Below, in pieces: positions 50,452 to 59,722 of a stretch of DNA of 64,000 nt. Both the position numbers and the translations under genes were made by a program. Source of the DNA: Mycobacterium kyogaense. GTDB taxonomy: Bacteria > Actinomycetota > Actinomycetes > Mycobacteriales > Mycobacteriaceae. Within the stretch, counting starts at the first letter, position 1; each line of letters opens with the position of its first letter. The stretch is from contig NZ_QJUA01000014.1 in NCBI RefSeq assembly GCF_003254575.1, forward strand, positions 48,879-112,878, written 5' to 3'. The notes under the pieces were generated by a model. It did no database searches. It saw only the letters and a program-made list of their open reading frames with translations, and was not told the DNA's origin.

Positions 50452-52071
50452 ATGCAACCGATCACACCCTCGGCCGGCACCGACTTACCTCACTCGCCCG
50501 ACTACGTCGTCATCGGCGCAGGCCACAACGGACTGACTGCGGCCTGCTACCTCGCGAAGGCGGGCCACAGCGTCGCCGTGTTAGAGGCGTCATCGGGGAT
50601 CGGGGGCATGACGACGACCAACCCAATCTTCGCCGATGCGCCAGGGCACCTGTTCAATGAGGGTGCCATCCAAGCCACCGGAATCTTCGGCCTCTCCGGT
50701 GTCACTGAGGAGCTCGAGCTGGGCAAATACGGGCTGCGGATGGTTCCTGTCGACCCAGCCCACGTACAGCTAGCGCCCGACGGCAGCTCGCTGGCGATCT
50801 GGAAGGACGCGAGCAGGACTGCCGACGAACTGCGCAGGTTCTCGAAGAAGGATGCGCAAGCCTGGCTCGACTTGGCGAATGCTCTGGACCCGGCGATGGA
50901 TCTCGTCGTGGCATACATGAAGGCACATCCCCTCCGCCCCTGGACGAAAGAGATGGCATCGGCAGTAGCCCGAGCTGCCCGTCACCCGAAACGCCTATGG
51001 TCCCTTCGCCATTTCGCCACGGCGTCGCACACCGAGTTCCTGGACGAGACCTTCGAGTCGGAACTTCCCAAAGGCGCGCTGGCCGCGATGGCAGCGTTCT
51101 CTCAGATGCGACTCGATATGACGGCGTGGGCGATGATTTACCTCGGCATCGTCCAGAAGACGCCGAACCTCATGCCCATCGGCGGTACCGGCTCACTTCC
51201 GGCCGCCATGAGCCGCTGTCTGCTCGCTCATGGCGGCACGATCCACACCGGTGTTCGGGTCGACGAGATCGTCGTCAGCAATGACCGCGTCACAGCGCTG
51301 CGACTCGACAACGACAGGCTCGTGCGTCCGCGGGTCGGCGTCATCAGCACCTGCAACCCGGTGATCACGCTGAACGAGCTGCTGCCCGAGGGCACCTTGG
51401 ACCGAAAGATGTCGATTCGGGCACACGACATTCCCATTCGGAAGACTCACGCGACGTCGTTGAAGATCAACGTCGCGCTGTCTGGTGAGGTTTCGTTGGC
51501 GCGCCATGAGAAGTGGCGCGGAAACGACATCGATCTACGGCGCCACCTCGTTGCTTGGCACACGCTCAAGGAGCAAGACGCGGGATGGAACTCCGTCGTC
51601 CGCGGGGAGTGGCCGGACCCGGTGCCTGTGAGCTGCGCGATGATCCCGTCAGCCGTTGACCCCACACAGGCTCCCACGGGCCAAAGTACCTTCTACCTCT
51701 GGTCCGGAGTCATTCCGGTGACACCCAATGAACCGTGGGAAGACGTGCGCGACAAGGTCGGCGACTCCGTGCTGCGCAATTGTGCCGAGTACTACGACGG
51801 GCTCGGTGATCTGGAGATCGACCGAAAGGTGCTCGGCGGGCCCGATATCGAAGAGCGGTTCAACGCTCCAGCGGGCAACGTCTATCACGTCGACCCCTTG
51901 ATCACTCGGTTCGGACCGATGAAGCCGGCGCCCGGCCTGGGCGCTTACCGCACACCGATCGACGGCCTCTACCTCAGCGGGGCAGGCACTCATCCTGTCG
52001 GCGGGGTCTGCGCACTTCCCGGAAAGCTCGCCGCCCAGACGGCGCTGCGCGAACAGCGACTCGCGAAGTGA
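50452..52071 (+). CDS. FAD-dependent NAD(P)/FAD oxidoreductase, phytoene dehydrogenase-like (CrtI/PDPN)
   Basis: A 539-residue flavoprotein. YVVIGAGHNGLTAACYLAKAGHSVAVLEAS and GIGGMTTTNPIFADAPGHLFNEGAI form the dinucleotide-binding motif, and GLYLSGAGTHPVGGVCALPGKLAA the C-terminal FAD motif of the phytoene desaturase/PYROXD2-like family. It would desaturate or oxidise a hydrophobic substrate, which cannot be named. The following membrane protein gene starts within its stop (GTGA), suggesting a membrane-associated pair. Confidence 0.8.
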   Translation: MQPITPSAGTDLPHSPDYVVIGAGHNGLTAACYLAKAGHSVAVLEASSGIGGMTTTNPIFADAPGHLFNEGAIQATGIFGLSGVTEELELGKYGLRMVPVDPAHVQLAPDGSSLAIWKDASRTADELRRFSKKDAQAWLDLANALDPAMDLVVAYMKAHPLRPWTKEMASAVARAARHPKRLWSLRHFATASHTEFLDETFESELPKGALAAMAAFSQMRLDMTAWAMIYLGIVQKTPNLMPIGGTGSLPAAMSRCLLAHGGTIHTGVRVDEIVVSNDRVTALRLDNDRLVRPRVGVISTCNPVITLNELLPEGTLDRKMSIRAHDIPIRKTHATSLKINVALSGEVSLARHEKWRGNDIDLRRHLVAWHTLKEQDAGWNSVVRGEWPDPVPVSCAMIPSAVDPTQAPTGQSTFYLWSGVIPVTPNEPWEDVRDKVGDSVLRNCAEYYDGLGDLEIDRKVLGGPDIEERFNAPAGNVYHVDPLITRFGPMKPAPGLGAYRTPIDGLYLSGAGTHPVGGVCALPGKLAAQTALREQRLAK

Positions 52072-52832
52072 CGGTACCCACGCTTCGTGGCGCGACTGTC
52101 GATGAGGAAATGTTGATCGCGGACGCAGAACTGTCGCGACGATTCCAGATATTCAGTGCGTGGTGCGGGGTCGCCTTCGTCATTCTGCTCTTCGGTGGGT
52201 GGGGGATCATGGGCGGCTTCATCCCACTCATCTCCGCTGCGGACTCGCCCGCGGAGATAGCGGCTGCGCTCGCACAGAATCCGGTGCTACACAAGGTCGG
52301 CCTCAGCTTGGGCATGGTAGGAATCACCCTGACGTTGCCTTTCTATCTCGTCATCAGCGTCCAGATGCGCCGGGCCGAGCCAGGGCAGCCGCTCATGTCG
52401 GCGCTGCAGATGATCTGCGGCATCATCATCACCGCCGTTCTGCTGATTCCGATGTTGATCTTCATCGTCACGGCCTTCCGACCAGAACGCTCGCCAGAGC
52501 TGTCGCAGATGCTCAACGACATGAGCTACATCATGCTCATCCTGCCGTGGCCACCGATCATCGGTCAGATCGCAGCGATCGTCATCACGACGCTACGACG
52601 GCGGCCAGCTGTACAGGTGTTTCCGCGGTCGGTTGGATTCTTCACTTTGTGGGTGGGTGTCTTGCTGCTGCCTGCGAATATGATCATCTTCTTTCGCGAC
52701 GGGCTGATGGCGTGGACGGGATTGATCGGATTCTGGATCCCGGCGGCGGCCTTCGGCATCTGGTATCCGATCATGACCTGGGCACTGCTACGTGCGATAC
52801 GGCAACAGTACGGAAGCGGCGTCTCCGTCTAG
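52068..52832 (+). CDS. Polytopic membrane protein of unknown function
   Basis: A 254-residue protein with about six hydrophobic segments (FAWCGVAFVILLFGGWGIM-like first span, GLSLGMVGITLTLPFYLVISVQM, MICGIIITAVLLIPMLIFIV, then three more). No catalytic motif was recognised. The GTG overlaps the stop of the FAD oxidoreductase gene (GTGA), so it is its obligate partner in expression and may deliver a lipophilic substrate or anchor the enzyme. Similar proteins occur beside such oxidoreductases in actinobacteria. Confidence 0.72.
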   Translation: MTVPTLRGATVDEEMLIADAELSRRFQIFSAWCGVAFVILLFGGWGIMGGFIPLISAADSPAEIAAALAQNPVLHKVGLSLGMVGITLTLPFYLVISVQMRRAEPGQPLMSALQMICGIIITAVLLIPMLIFIVTAFRPERSPELSQMLNDMSYIMLILPWPPIIGQIAAIVITTLRRRPAVQVFPRSVGFFTLWVGVLLLPANMIIFFRDGLMAWTGLIGFWIPAAAFGIWYPIMTWALLRAIRQQYGSGVSV

Positions 52833-52923
52833 GCCGGAATGCTCGTCGGCGAGATGCCGTTGAACGTCGAGACCCCAAGCGAGTGACAAGGTTCCGTGCC
52901 TTCCTCCGCAACGGGGGAGGTCT

Positions 52924-53568
52924 TCAGGAATGCGCTGCCAGCGCCGGTAGATCAAGATTCGCGATCGATCGTGCCTCATCGGCGTCGATCCCGAACGAAC
53001 GCAGCATCATTTCTGCCCCGGCACTTTCGACAGCGGGACCAGGCTCCAGACGACCAGACAGAATCGCCCTGATGGCGGCAACCGCCGAGGCGGCCACCGA
53101 TGACAGACACAACTCGATGTTCGTGATGTCAAAACGACCGCAGCTGATCCCTCGTCTCAGTGTGTCCATGGCCCACGGCTGCACGGCTTGTTCGAACTGA
53201 CCCTCCACGTGGTAACGGTCAACGAGAACACTCGCCAATTCGGGTTCCTTCCAGCCGAAGCGCAAGAATCGGCGATATGCGGCCGCAGCGGCCACCGCGG
53301 GGTCCGACTCATCCTGCGCTGCTTGGCCGATCATCGACGCCAAAGATTCCAGAGCTTGCGCGACGATGGCCTCGACAAGCGCATCCTTGTTCTCGAAGTA
53401 GGAATAGAACGTTCCGAATCCCACGTCCGCGCGCGCTGTTACGTCGCTGATGCGCAGAGCATCAATCCCTGATCCGGCGATCGTCGACCGCGCTGCCGTC
53501 AACAGGCGCTGTCGCACTTCGGCCTTCCGTCGCGCCCTTCGGCCCGACGGGATCGCGTCAGCGCTCAA
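52924..53568 (-). CDS. TetR-family transcriptional regulator
   Basis: A 214-residue regulator: basic N-terminus, helix-turn-helix (LLTAARSTIAGSGIDALRISDVTARADVGFGTFYSYFENKDALVEAIV) and an alpha-helical ligand domain. It is convergent with the FAD oxidoreductase-membrane protein unit and may control it; the AATCAATATTGATT palindrome is a possible site. The start is uncertain: TTG 53568 gives full length, and a GTG 17 codons in would still keep the DNA-binding domain. Confidence 0.82.
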   Translation of the reverse strand: MSADAIPSGRRARRKAEVRQRLLTAARSTIAGSGIDALRISDVTARADVGFGTFYSYFENKDALVEAIVAQALESLASMIGQAAQDESDPAVAAAAAYRRFLRFGWKEPELASVLVDRYHVEGQFEQAVQPWAMDTLRRGISCGRFDITNIELCLSSVAASAVAAIRAILSGRLEPGPAVESAGAEMMLRSFGIDADEARSIANLDLPALAAHS

Positions 53569-53735
53569 CGTTCGCGAATCCGTCCATCACCCCAGTATCT
53601 CCGACGGACCACGAAGTTGAACAGCGTCCACGATCCGGACCAGCCGGTCCTGCCGCCGCGACAAACACGTCTCGGCAGGCGCAAACCATGTCGGCATCCA
53701 GACCCGCTGACTGAACATCTCGGGGCGATGTCGAC

Positions 53736-55430
53736 CTAGTTCAGGATTGCCCGCGCTGCGCGCTCGGCGATCAGCATCACGGGGGCGTTGGTATTGCCCG
53801 ACGTGATCGTCGGCATCGCCGAGGCATCGACAACCCGGAGGCCGGCGACGCGGTGGACGCGACAGTCGGTGTCGAGGACCGTGGCGGCCGACCGCGGTAC
53901 ACCGCGTGCATCGAACTCACCCATCGCGCATGTGCCGACCGGATGAAAGATGGTGGTTCCCAATTCAGTTGCCGCCGCCTGCAGATCGTCGTCACTGATC
54001 CGTTGTGGGCCGGGAAGTACTTCTTGCGGCTGATAGCGGGCGAGGACCGGGGATGCCATGATCTCGCGGGTCATCCGCAATCCACGAACGGCGACATCGC
54101 GGTCGGCGTCGGTGGACAGATAGTTGCAGGAGATCCTCGGGTGGGTCAGCGGGTCCGCATCGGCCAGACGCACATGGCCGCGCGAGGTGGGCCGCAGGTT
54201 GCAGACCGAGGGAGTGATGGCGCCATACGGGTGCAGAGGTTCTCCGAACTTCGGCAACGACAAGGGCTGCACATGCCACTCCAGATCGGGACTGGCCAGC
54301 TCGGGCTCGCTCTTGGCGAATGCGCCCAGCGTGGACGGTGGCATCGTCAAGGGTCCTGACCGCATGAGCAGGTACTGGAGTCCCATGCCCGCCCTGGTGA
54401 TCCAGTTCCGGTACAGCGTGTTGACGGTGCGGGCGTTCTGGACGCGGTAGACGGAGCGAATCTGCAGATGGTCCTGCAGGTTCTCACCCACCCCGGGCAG
54501 ATCGACCGCCACCGGCACGCCGTGTCGGGTGAGCAGCTCGGCCGAGCCCAGACCCGAAACCTGCATCAGGTGAGGCGAACTGATGGCCCCGGCACTGAGG
54601 ATCACCTCGCGGCGGGCCCGGACGTCGACGATCTGGCCGTCTCTGAGCAGCCGCACCCCGGTGGCGCGGTGCCGCGCATCGGTCCACGCACCGCGCCGCT
54701 GATCGTCACGAACCTGGTCGTCCATCAGCACCCGCAGCGCCTGGGTCTGGGTGTAAACCATCAAGTTGGGTCGGTGGGCGACGGGGTGCAGGAACGCATC
54801 AGCCATCGACCATCGCCGGCCGCGCCGCTGATTGACGTGGAAATACGCACTGCCGGAATTGTCGCCACGGTTGAACTCCTCGATGGGCTCGATGCCCGTC
54901 TGGGCCGCGGCGGCCTGCCATGCGTCCAGGATTTTCCAGCGCACACGTGGCCGCTCCACCCGAATCTCACCGCCGGCGCCATGCCACTCGTCAGCTCCGC
55001 CGAAGTAGTTCTCCAGCTCCTTGTAGATCTGCAGTGTTTCGCCGGGACCGCCTGGGCCGCCCCACAGCCACCGCTCGTCGCCGGTGGCTCTCGCCCAGAG
55101 CTCGTAATCGCTGGCCTGGCCGCGCATGTGGATCATTGCGTTGATCGATGAGCAGCCGCCGATGACGCGGCCGCGCGCGTAGATGATGCTGCGGCCGGCC
55201 AGACCTGGATCGGGCTCGGTGGTGAAGCACCAGTCGGTGCGCGGGTTGGCGATCGTGTACAGATATCCGACCGGGACCTTGATCCAGAACCAGTCGTCCT
55301 TGCCGCCGGCTTCGATGAGGAGCACCCGGTGATCGGGGTTGGCGCTGAGCCGATTGGCGAGCAGGCAACCGGCGCTTCCTGCTCCCACGATCACATAGTC
55401 GAATTCGGCCACTGGGCTTGTTTCGGGCAC
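53736..55430 (-). CDS. GMC oxidoreductase (choline dehydrogenase-like)
   Basis: A 564-residue glucose-methanol-choline oxidoreductase: FAD motif YVIVGAGSAGCLLANRLSANP, GMC signature 1 (ARGRVIGGCSSINAMIHMRGQ), signature 2 (GAISSPHLMQVSGLG), catalytic His in FHPVGTCAMG and the closing DASAMPTITSGNTNAPVMLIAERAA. It oxidises an alcohol, identity unknown. GTG 55430 is preferred since GGAGG lies just upstream; ATG 55451 is in frame seven codons earlier. It lies downstream of the PGRS gene but beyond a hairpin, so is probably separate. Confidence 0.85.
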   Translation of the reverse strand: MPETSPVAEFDYVIVGAGSAGCLLANRLSANPDHRVLLIEAGGKDDWFWIKVPVGYLYTIANPRTDWCFTTEPDPGLAGRSIIYARGRVIGGCSSINAMIHMRGQASDYELWARATGDERWLWGGPGGPGETLQIYKELENYFGGADEWHGAGGEIRVERPRVRWKILDAWQAAAAQTGIEPIEEFNRGDNSGSAYFHVNQRRGRRWSMADAFLHPVAHRPNLMVYTQTQALRVLMDDQVRDDQRRGAWTDARHRATGVRLLRDGQIVDVRARREVILSAGAISSPHLMQVSGLGSAELLTRHGVPVAVDLPGVGENLQDHLQIRSVYRVQNARTVNTLYRNWITRAGMGLQYLLMRSGPLTMPPSTLGAFAKSEPELASPDLEWHVQPLSLPKFGEPLHPYGAITPSVCNLRPTSRGHVRLADADPLTHPRISCNYLSTDADRDVAVRGLRMTREIMASPVLARYQPQEVLPGPQRISDDDLQAAATELGTTIFHPVGTCAMGEFDARGVPRSAATVLDTDCRVHRVAGLRVVDASAMPTITSGNTNAPVMLIAERAARAILN

Positions 55431-55531
55431 CGTTCCTCCATTGCGCTCCATTGCGCGTCCCAGTGTGCGCGATGGCTGCCCGAAGCAGGGCTGCAGGCGG
55501 AGTCGTTCGGTTGCGTGTCCGCGGGGGTCAC

Positions 55532-55559
55532 ACCGCCGGACCCTGGCGGGCCCGGCGGT
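55532..55559 (-). terminator. Stem-loop after PGRS-peptidase gene
   Basis: ACCGCCGG (55532-55539) and CCGGCGGT (55552-55559) pair over 8 bp with a 12-nt GC-rich loop, 9 bp after the PGRS gene stop. It lies between that gene and the GMC gene on the same strand and probably ends the PGRS transcript. Confidence 0.5.
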
Positions 55560-55567
55560 TCACGCCC

Positions 55568-58500
55568 TCAGACTTCAACCGAGGGCGTGCGCGCCGCGAC
55601 GATGACCATGTCGTAGTTGCTCGCCTGCCAGCCCGAGAGGAACACACCGATCGGCAGCTTCTTGCCTCGGCCGATCAGCTGTCCGTCGTCGTCGGTCATC
55701 GAACTGTCATTGACGTAGACGACGCCGTTGGCGAGATCGACCTCAGTGACCACCGCGGCGTGATCGAGGGTGAAGTAGCCGTCCTGGCCTTCTGGCGCAC
55801 TGCCGGCGACGGCCGTCCAGACGATGTTCGTCGAGTAGATCACCACGGCTGACTTACCCTGTGCGAGAGCGGCTTCGAGGTCACGGAGCTGCCGTTGGGC
55901 ATCGAGTGTCGTCGGCAGTACGGTGTCGCCGTTCTCGTCGACCGTCGCGCCTGTGGAGTAGGTCGCCGTGACGTTGAAGTACTGCTCCATCAGAGTGGGC
56001 AGGTCCTGGGTAGCGGCTCCCTCGTCGATGTTCTCATCCAGGAAGATCATGCTTCCCGGCCTGACGACGCTGCCGGTGGTTTTGGCCAGGTACACCATCT
56101 CGGCCTCGGTCGGCGGGGTCGTCTTGGTCGCAATGCCGATCGCGGACGCGCTGGCCTGGAGGGCGCAGTTGGAGAAGCTCTGGCTGACCCAGTACTTGCT
56201 GCCCTCGTCGACGTCGCCGAAGACACCGTCACCGAGGACCCTGATCGTGACCAGTTGTTCGACCGTGTCCGCCTGCGCGAATCCCTTCTCCACGGCCCGG
56301 TCGTGGCGCTGCTTCTGCAGCACGCCGGCGAGTCCCGGCCGAACCGCCTGAGCGCCGTTGTCGAGCGTGATCACGAAGCTGTCCTGCATGCCCGGCCGGA
56401 CCAGCGCCGGATCGACGATGTAGGTGTACGTCCCGGGTTCGTCACCGGCGATGAGCGTGCCGTAACGCGGCCCGCTCGTCACGGTGTAGGTGACGTCATA
56501 TCCATTGTTGCTCTGCCCGTTCATGTCGATGACGATCTGCTTGTTGTCGCCCGTCTGCGGTCCCGTCTCCGGTGACGCCGATGGTGCCCGATTGAAGTAG
56601 ACGTACGCCCACCGACGCGCGAGTTCGGCGAACGGAGACAGCGGCTTGGCCGACGGCACAGCCACATGCGCGGTGGCCACACTGACACCTGTGGCGCCCT
56701 GGGCGCCCGCGCTGCCGTCCGAGCCGCTGTCACCCTGAACAGTCGGGTCATCGCGCTTGGTCCCACCGACGCCGCCCGAACCGAGTTGGCCGCCCGCGCC
56801 GCCCGCGCCGCCGGGCGTTCCCCCCGTTCCACCGGTTCCGCCGTCGCCACCATCACCACCGTCGCCCGGGGTGACGAACCCGGTTCCTCCGGCTCCGCCG
56901 TCGCCTGCCGCGCCACCGGTTCCACCATCGCCCGGATCGAGTGTCGCCGTTCCGAGTCCGCCGGTCCCGCCGGTGCCGCCGTCGCCGCCGCGCCCGCCGC
57001 GCCCCCCGGTGTCAGCCCCGTAGGCACCGTCGCCGCCGAGCCCACCGGCGCCACCGTTGCCGCCGCTGGAGCCGGCTCCGCCGGCAGCGCCGGCGCCACC
57101 ATTGCCGCCGGCGCCGCCGGTACCGCCGTTCTCACCGGCGGCCGTCGTCCAGCCGCCCCTGCCGCCTTGCCCGCCGGCGCCGCCCTGGCCGCCTGCGCCG
57201 CTGGCACCGGCCTCACCGTTCGTGCGGATGACGAAGAACATTCCACCCGTCCCCGCCGCGCCGCCGAGAGAACCGCCTGCGCCGCCGGAACCGCCGTTAC
57301 CGCCCTTGCCGCCGTCAGAACCGGGGCCGGCGTTGGTGTCCGGCCCCCTGCGACCCTGGCCGCCCTGGCCACCGGTGCCGCCGGTGCCGCCGGCCCCGCC
57401 GTTGCCGCCGAGACCCATGAGCATGCTTCCGTTGCCGCCGTCACCGCCGGCGCCGCCCTGGCCACCGGCCTGGCCGTTTCCGCCGTCGAGTTGGGTCGCC
57501 GAGCCGTTGGTGCCGACGATGCCTGTCTGTCCGATACCGCCGTCACCGCCGTCGCCGCCACGTCCGAGGAACGACGACCTGCCCGCGTTGCCGCCGTTGC
57601 CACCGTCGCCGCCGCCTTCGCCTCCGGCGCCGCCGTCTCCGCCGTTGCCGCTCATCCTGCCGCCGCGGCCACCATTGCCACCGTCGCCGCCGTGATCGGA
57701 TCCGAAGCCTTCCCAAGGGCTGTCGCCGCCGCTGCCACCGGCGCCGCCCATCGCGAACAGGGCGAGCAGACCGGCGTCGCCGCCGTCACCGCCCCGGCCG
57801 CCGTAACTGGCCTTGCCACCGGTGCCACCCGCGCCGGCGTAGCCGCTCACCGAGAACGTGCCGGTGTCGCCGCCTCGGCCACCGGCACCTGCGGTCTGGC
57901 CGTTGAGGACCGCGTTCCCGCCGACACCGCCGGCGCCGCCATCGCCGCGGACGAGGCCACCGGTCCCTCCTGCGCCGCCCGCGCCGCCGGTCGAGGCCCC
58001 GGTCGACGTGCCGCCCGTACCGCCGTTTCCACCATCACCGTTCGCGCCCGCCGATCCGCCGCGCCCACCGCGCGACCCGCCGACCGTCGTGGCGCCGTCT
58101 CCGCCCTCGCCGCCGTTGCCGCGGATCTTGCCGCCGGCGCCACCGTCACCGCCGTCGCCGCCGTTGACCGCCGCGACTCCGTTGCCGCCGGCGCCACCAT
58201 CGCCGTAAGCACCGGCGGACCCGCCCTTGCCACCGTTGTATCCGGCGCCGCCATCGCCGAAGAACCCGCCTCGACCACCATCGCACGCAGAGACACCTGT
58301 GCAGGTCTCGGACGTCCACGAGTAGCCGTCGCCGACGATGAGGCCGCCATTGGGACGCTCGGCGGTGCCATCGCCGAAGAGAACGACTTTGGGCTGACGC
58401 GGTGTCGATGCGGTCGCTGTGGATCGCCAGAAAGGAGCGGGGTCGGCCGCGCTCTCGTCTGCGGTCGAGTTCAGTGTGTTGCGTCGTTCCGCGCGTCGTT

Positions 58501-58837
58501 CAGCCGCGTCGGAGATGCGTTCTGTACGTTCCTGTTTCGCGGTAGCGCGTCGGTCGGCCGCAGTGGTCGACGCGCGGTCACGCGTCGCTGCCGAAGCGCC
58601 CGACGTCGCAGAAGAAACGTGACTGTCCGACGATGCCGAGGTGCCCTCGTCGGCATGGGCAGCCGCCTGGGGCACGGCCAGGAACAATGCCGTGCCCATG
58701 CCCGCGGACGCGACTCCGGCGAGCAACCACCTCCGAACCGCGAAGCTCTCCGACCGTCGGTGCGCCCCTTTCGTCCGCTGCGGAAGAGAAGAAAGATCGC
58801 CGCGGTCGGCCGTACTCGGCGCAGCAGCAACGGACAT
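55568..58837 (-). CDS. PGRS-like secreted protein with C-terminal C39-like peptidase domain
   Basis: A 1089-residue protein. The N-terminal signal (FAVRRWLLAGVASAGMGTALFLAVPQAAAHA) is of the mycobacterial RRW...SAGMG kind; a charged linker follows, then about 500 residues of GGxGG repeats (about 190-690) as in PE_PGRS proteins but without a PE domain. A beta-sandwich linker (YDVTYTVTSGPRYGTLIAGDEPGTYTY) leads to a C39-like cysteine peptidase fold (881-1089) with predicted Cys891 (SNCALQAS), His1026 (LDHAAVV) and Asp1044 (VYVNDSS). ATG 58837 follows GGGGG; ATG 58855 is an alternative. It probably acts at the cell surface. Confidence 0.78.
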   Translation of the reverse strand: MSVAAAPSTADRGDLSSLPQRTKGAHRRSESFAVRRWLLAGVASAGMGTALFLAVPQAAAHADEGTSASSDSHVSSATSGASAATRDRASTTAADRRATAKQERTERISDAAERRAERRNTLNSTADESAADPAPFWRSTATASTPRQPKVVLFGDGTAERPNGGLIVGDGYSWTSETCTGVSACDGGRGGFFGDGGAGYNGGKGGSAGAYGDGGAGGNGVAAVNGGDGGDGGAGGKIRGNGGEGGDGATTVGGSRGGRGGSAGANGDGGNGGTGGTSTGASTGGAGGAGGTGGLVRGDGGAGGVGGNAVLNGQTAGAGGRGGDTGTFSVSGYAGAGGTGGKASYGGRGGDGGDAGLLALFAMGGAGGSGGDSPWEGFGSDHGGDGGNGGRGGRMSGNGGDGGAGGEGGGDGGNGGNAGRSSFLGRGGDGGDGGIGQTGIVGTNGSATQLDGGNGQAGGQGGAGGDGGNGSMLMGLGGNGGAGGTGGTGGQGGQGRRGPDTNAGPGSDGGKGGNGGSGGAGGSLGGAAGTGGMFFVIRTNGEAGASGAGGQGGAGGQGGRGGWTTAAGENGGTGGAGGNGGAGAAGGAGSSGGNGGAGGLGGDGAYGADTGGRGGRGGDGGTGGTGGLGTATLDPGDGGTGGAAGDGGAGGTGFVTPGDGGDGGDGGTGGTGGTPGGAGGAGGQLGSGGVGGTKRDDPTVQGDSGSDGSAGAQGATGVSVATAHVAVPSAKPLSPFAELARRWAYVYFNRAPSASPETGPQTGDNKQIVIDMNGQSNNGYDVTYTVTSGPRYGTLIAGDEPGTYTYIVDPALVRPGMQDSFVITLDNGAQAVRPGLAGVLQKQRHDRAVEKGFAQADTVEQLVTIRVLGDGVFGDVDEGSKYWVSQSFSNCALQASASAIGIATKTTPPTEAEMVYLAKTTGSVVRPGSMIFLDENIDEGAATQDLPTLMEQYFNVTATYSTGATVDENGDTVLPTTLDAQRQLRDLEAALAQGKSAVVIYSTNIVWTAVAGSAPEGQDGYFTLDHAAVVTEVDLANGVVYVNDSSMTDDDGQLIGRGKKLPIGVFLSGWQASNYDMVIVAARTPSVEV
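56765..58262 (-). repeat. PGRS-type glycine-codon repeat tract
   Basis: About 1.5 kb of imperfect nine-base-like repeats (GGCGGNNNN on the coding strand) encode GGxGGx motifs interrupted by unique inserts such as LFAMGGAGGSGGDSPWEGFG. It is prone to slippage and assembly collapse. Long open frames on the opposite strand here are by-products of the composition. Confidence 0.85.
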
Positions 58838-59132
58838 GGAGACCCCCGAAATCATCAGTGATGTGGACGCCGTTGTTCGTGACCGACACCGGTCGACGAC
58901 AGTCGCGCGTCGCGAACTCGGTCGACTTTACGGTGGCGATAATTTCTTGTCAGCAAATTTGTAAAGATTGGGTGCGGGACAATCTGATCTGCAACGTACA
59001 TAGAGTGCCGTGCATTTGACGCGGTCCACCGATCCGCTGTGCCGCGGGGCAAAGCGGTTTACCAGTTGGGGCCGGTCGTGGTTCACCAGTCCTTCGAAGA
59101 AGACCTCGGGCTGCCATGCCTCCCTATGGGGA
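58838..59132. other. Intergenic region upstream of PGRS gene
   Basis: A 295-bp region between the PGRS gene start and the end of the convergently placed regulator region. It includes an AT-richer patch (58935-58975, GATAATTTCTTGTC...GTAAAG) that could carry the PGRS promoter. No gene, repeat or RNA was recognised. Confidence 0.4.
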
Positions 59133-59660
59133 CTACTTCGGGCGTGTCCGCGGGGTGGTGATCACCACTACCGCCTCGGCGGCGCCGTCGACGGCGGCGA
59201 ACCGGTGGCGCCGACCGCTCGACCAACTCAGCGTCGACCCCGCATCGACTACGGTCTCCTCGCCAACGGGTCCGGCCAGCACCCGCCCGTCCACCACCGT
59301 GAGATGTTCGCGGGTGCGCGCGCCGTGGGATGGCGAGACATGATCTGCGCCCACGGGGAACTCGAGTCGGAACACCTCTACGGTGACCCGGGGCAAGTGC
59401 CGCACAGACAGCAACACCGTGCGCATTCCGCCGTCTGCTGCCGAGCGGGCGCCGGGTGTCTCGCCGACGAGCGCGGTCAGAGGTACGTCCAGGGGCGCGC
59501 ACAGCGAATAGAGCGTCTCGACCGTGGGATTACGTTTGCCTGCTTCGATTTCCGACAGCGAGCTCTTGCCGACGCCGGCGCGACGGGCGAGTTCAGACAA
59601 GCTGAGCCCGCGCTCGGACCGTAACTCGCGCAGTCGGCGACCGACGTCTCCCGCATCCAC
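59133..59660 (-). CDS. XRE-family regulator with cupin domain
   Basis: A 175-residue regulator: helix-turn-helix at 7-60 (VGRRLRELRSERGLSLSELARRAGVGKSSLSEIEAGKRNPTVETLYSLC) and a C-terminal cupin (about 80-170; RVTVEVFRLEFPVGADHVSPSHGARTREHLTVVDGRVLAG). Such proteins repress transport and catabolic genes until a ligand binds the cupin. GTG 59660 lies 13 bp from one end of a 36-bp perfect palindrome, and benE starts 13 bp from the other end, so it almost certainly controls both divergent units. Confidence 0.87.
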   Translation of the reverse strand: MDAGDVGRRLRELRSERGLSLSELARRAGVGKSSLSEIEAGKRNPTVETLYSLCAPLDVPLTALVGETPGARSAADGGMRTVLLSVRHLPRVTVEVFRLEFPVGADHVSPSHGARTREHLTVVDGRVLAGPVGEETVVDAGSTLSWSSGRRHRFAAVDGAAEAVVVITTPRTRPK

Positions 59661-59673
59661 CCCACCGATGCTA

Positions 59674-59709
59674 CGTTCTGTTCACGGAACGCGTTCCGTG
59701 AACAGAACG
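59674..59709. promoter_or_regulatory. 36-bp perfect palindrome between xre-cupin and benE genes
   Basis: Two 18-bp arms (59674-59691 and 59692-59709) are exact reverse complements with no spacer. Each arm contains TTCTGTTCACGGAAC. Inner GGAACGCGTTCC and outer TGTTC/GAACA pairs could bind two dimers of the XRE regulator. It is centred exactly between the two start codons, 13 bp from each, and would block both promoters. Confidence 0.8.
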
Positions 59710-59722
59710 AGGGGTTGCGAGA

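Noticed and set aside
56765..58262. CRISPR-like regular repeats
   Set aside because: The repeats are in-frame glycine codons of a PGRS domain with no constant repeat-spacer structure and no cas genes nearby.
56666..58861. Long open frames opposite the PGRS gene, up to 731 codons
   Set aside because: They arise from GC-rich repeat codons read on the other strand, contain only low-complexity Ala/Thr or Pro/Arg sequence, and lack a ribosome site, signal or motif.
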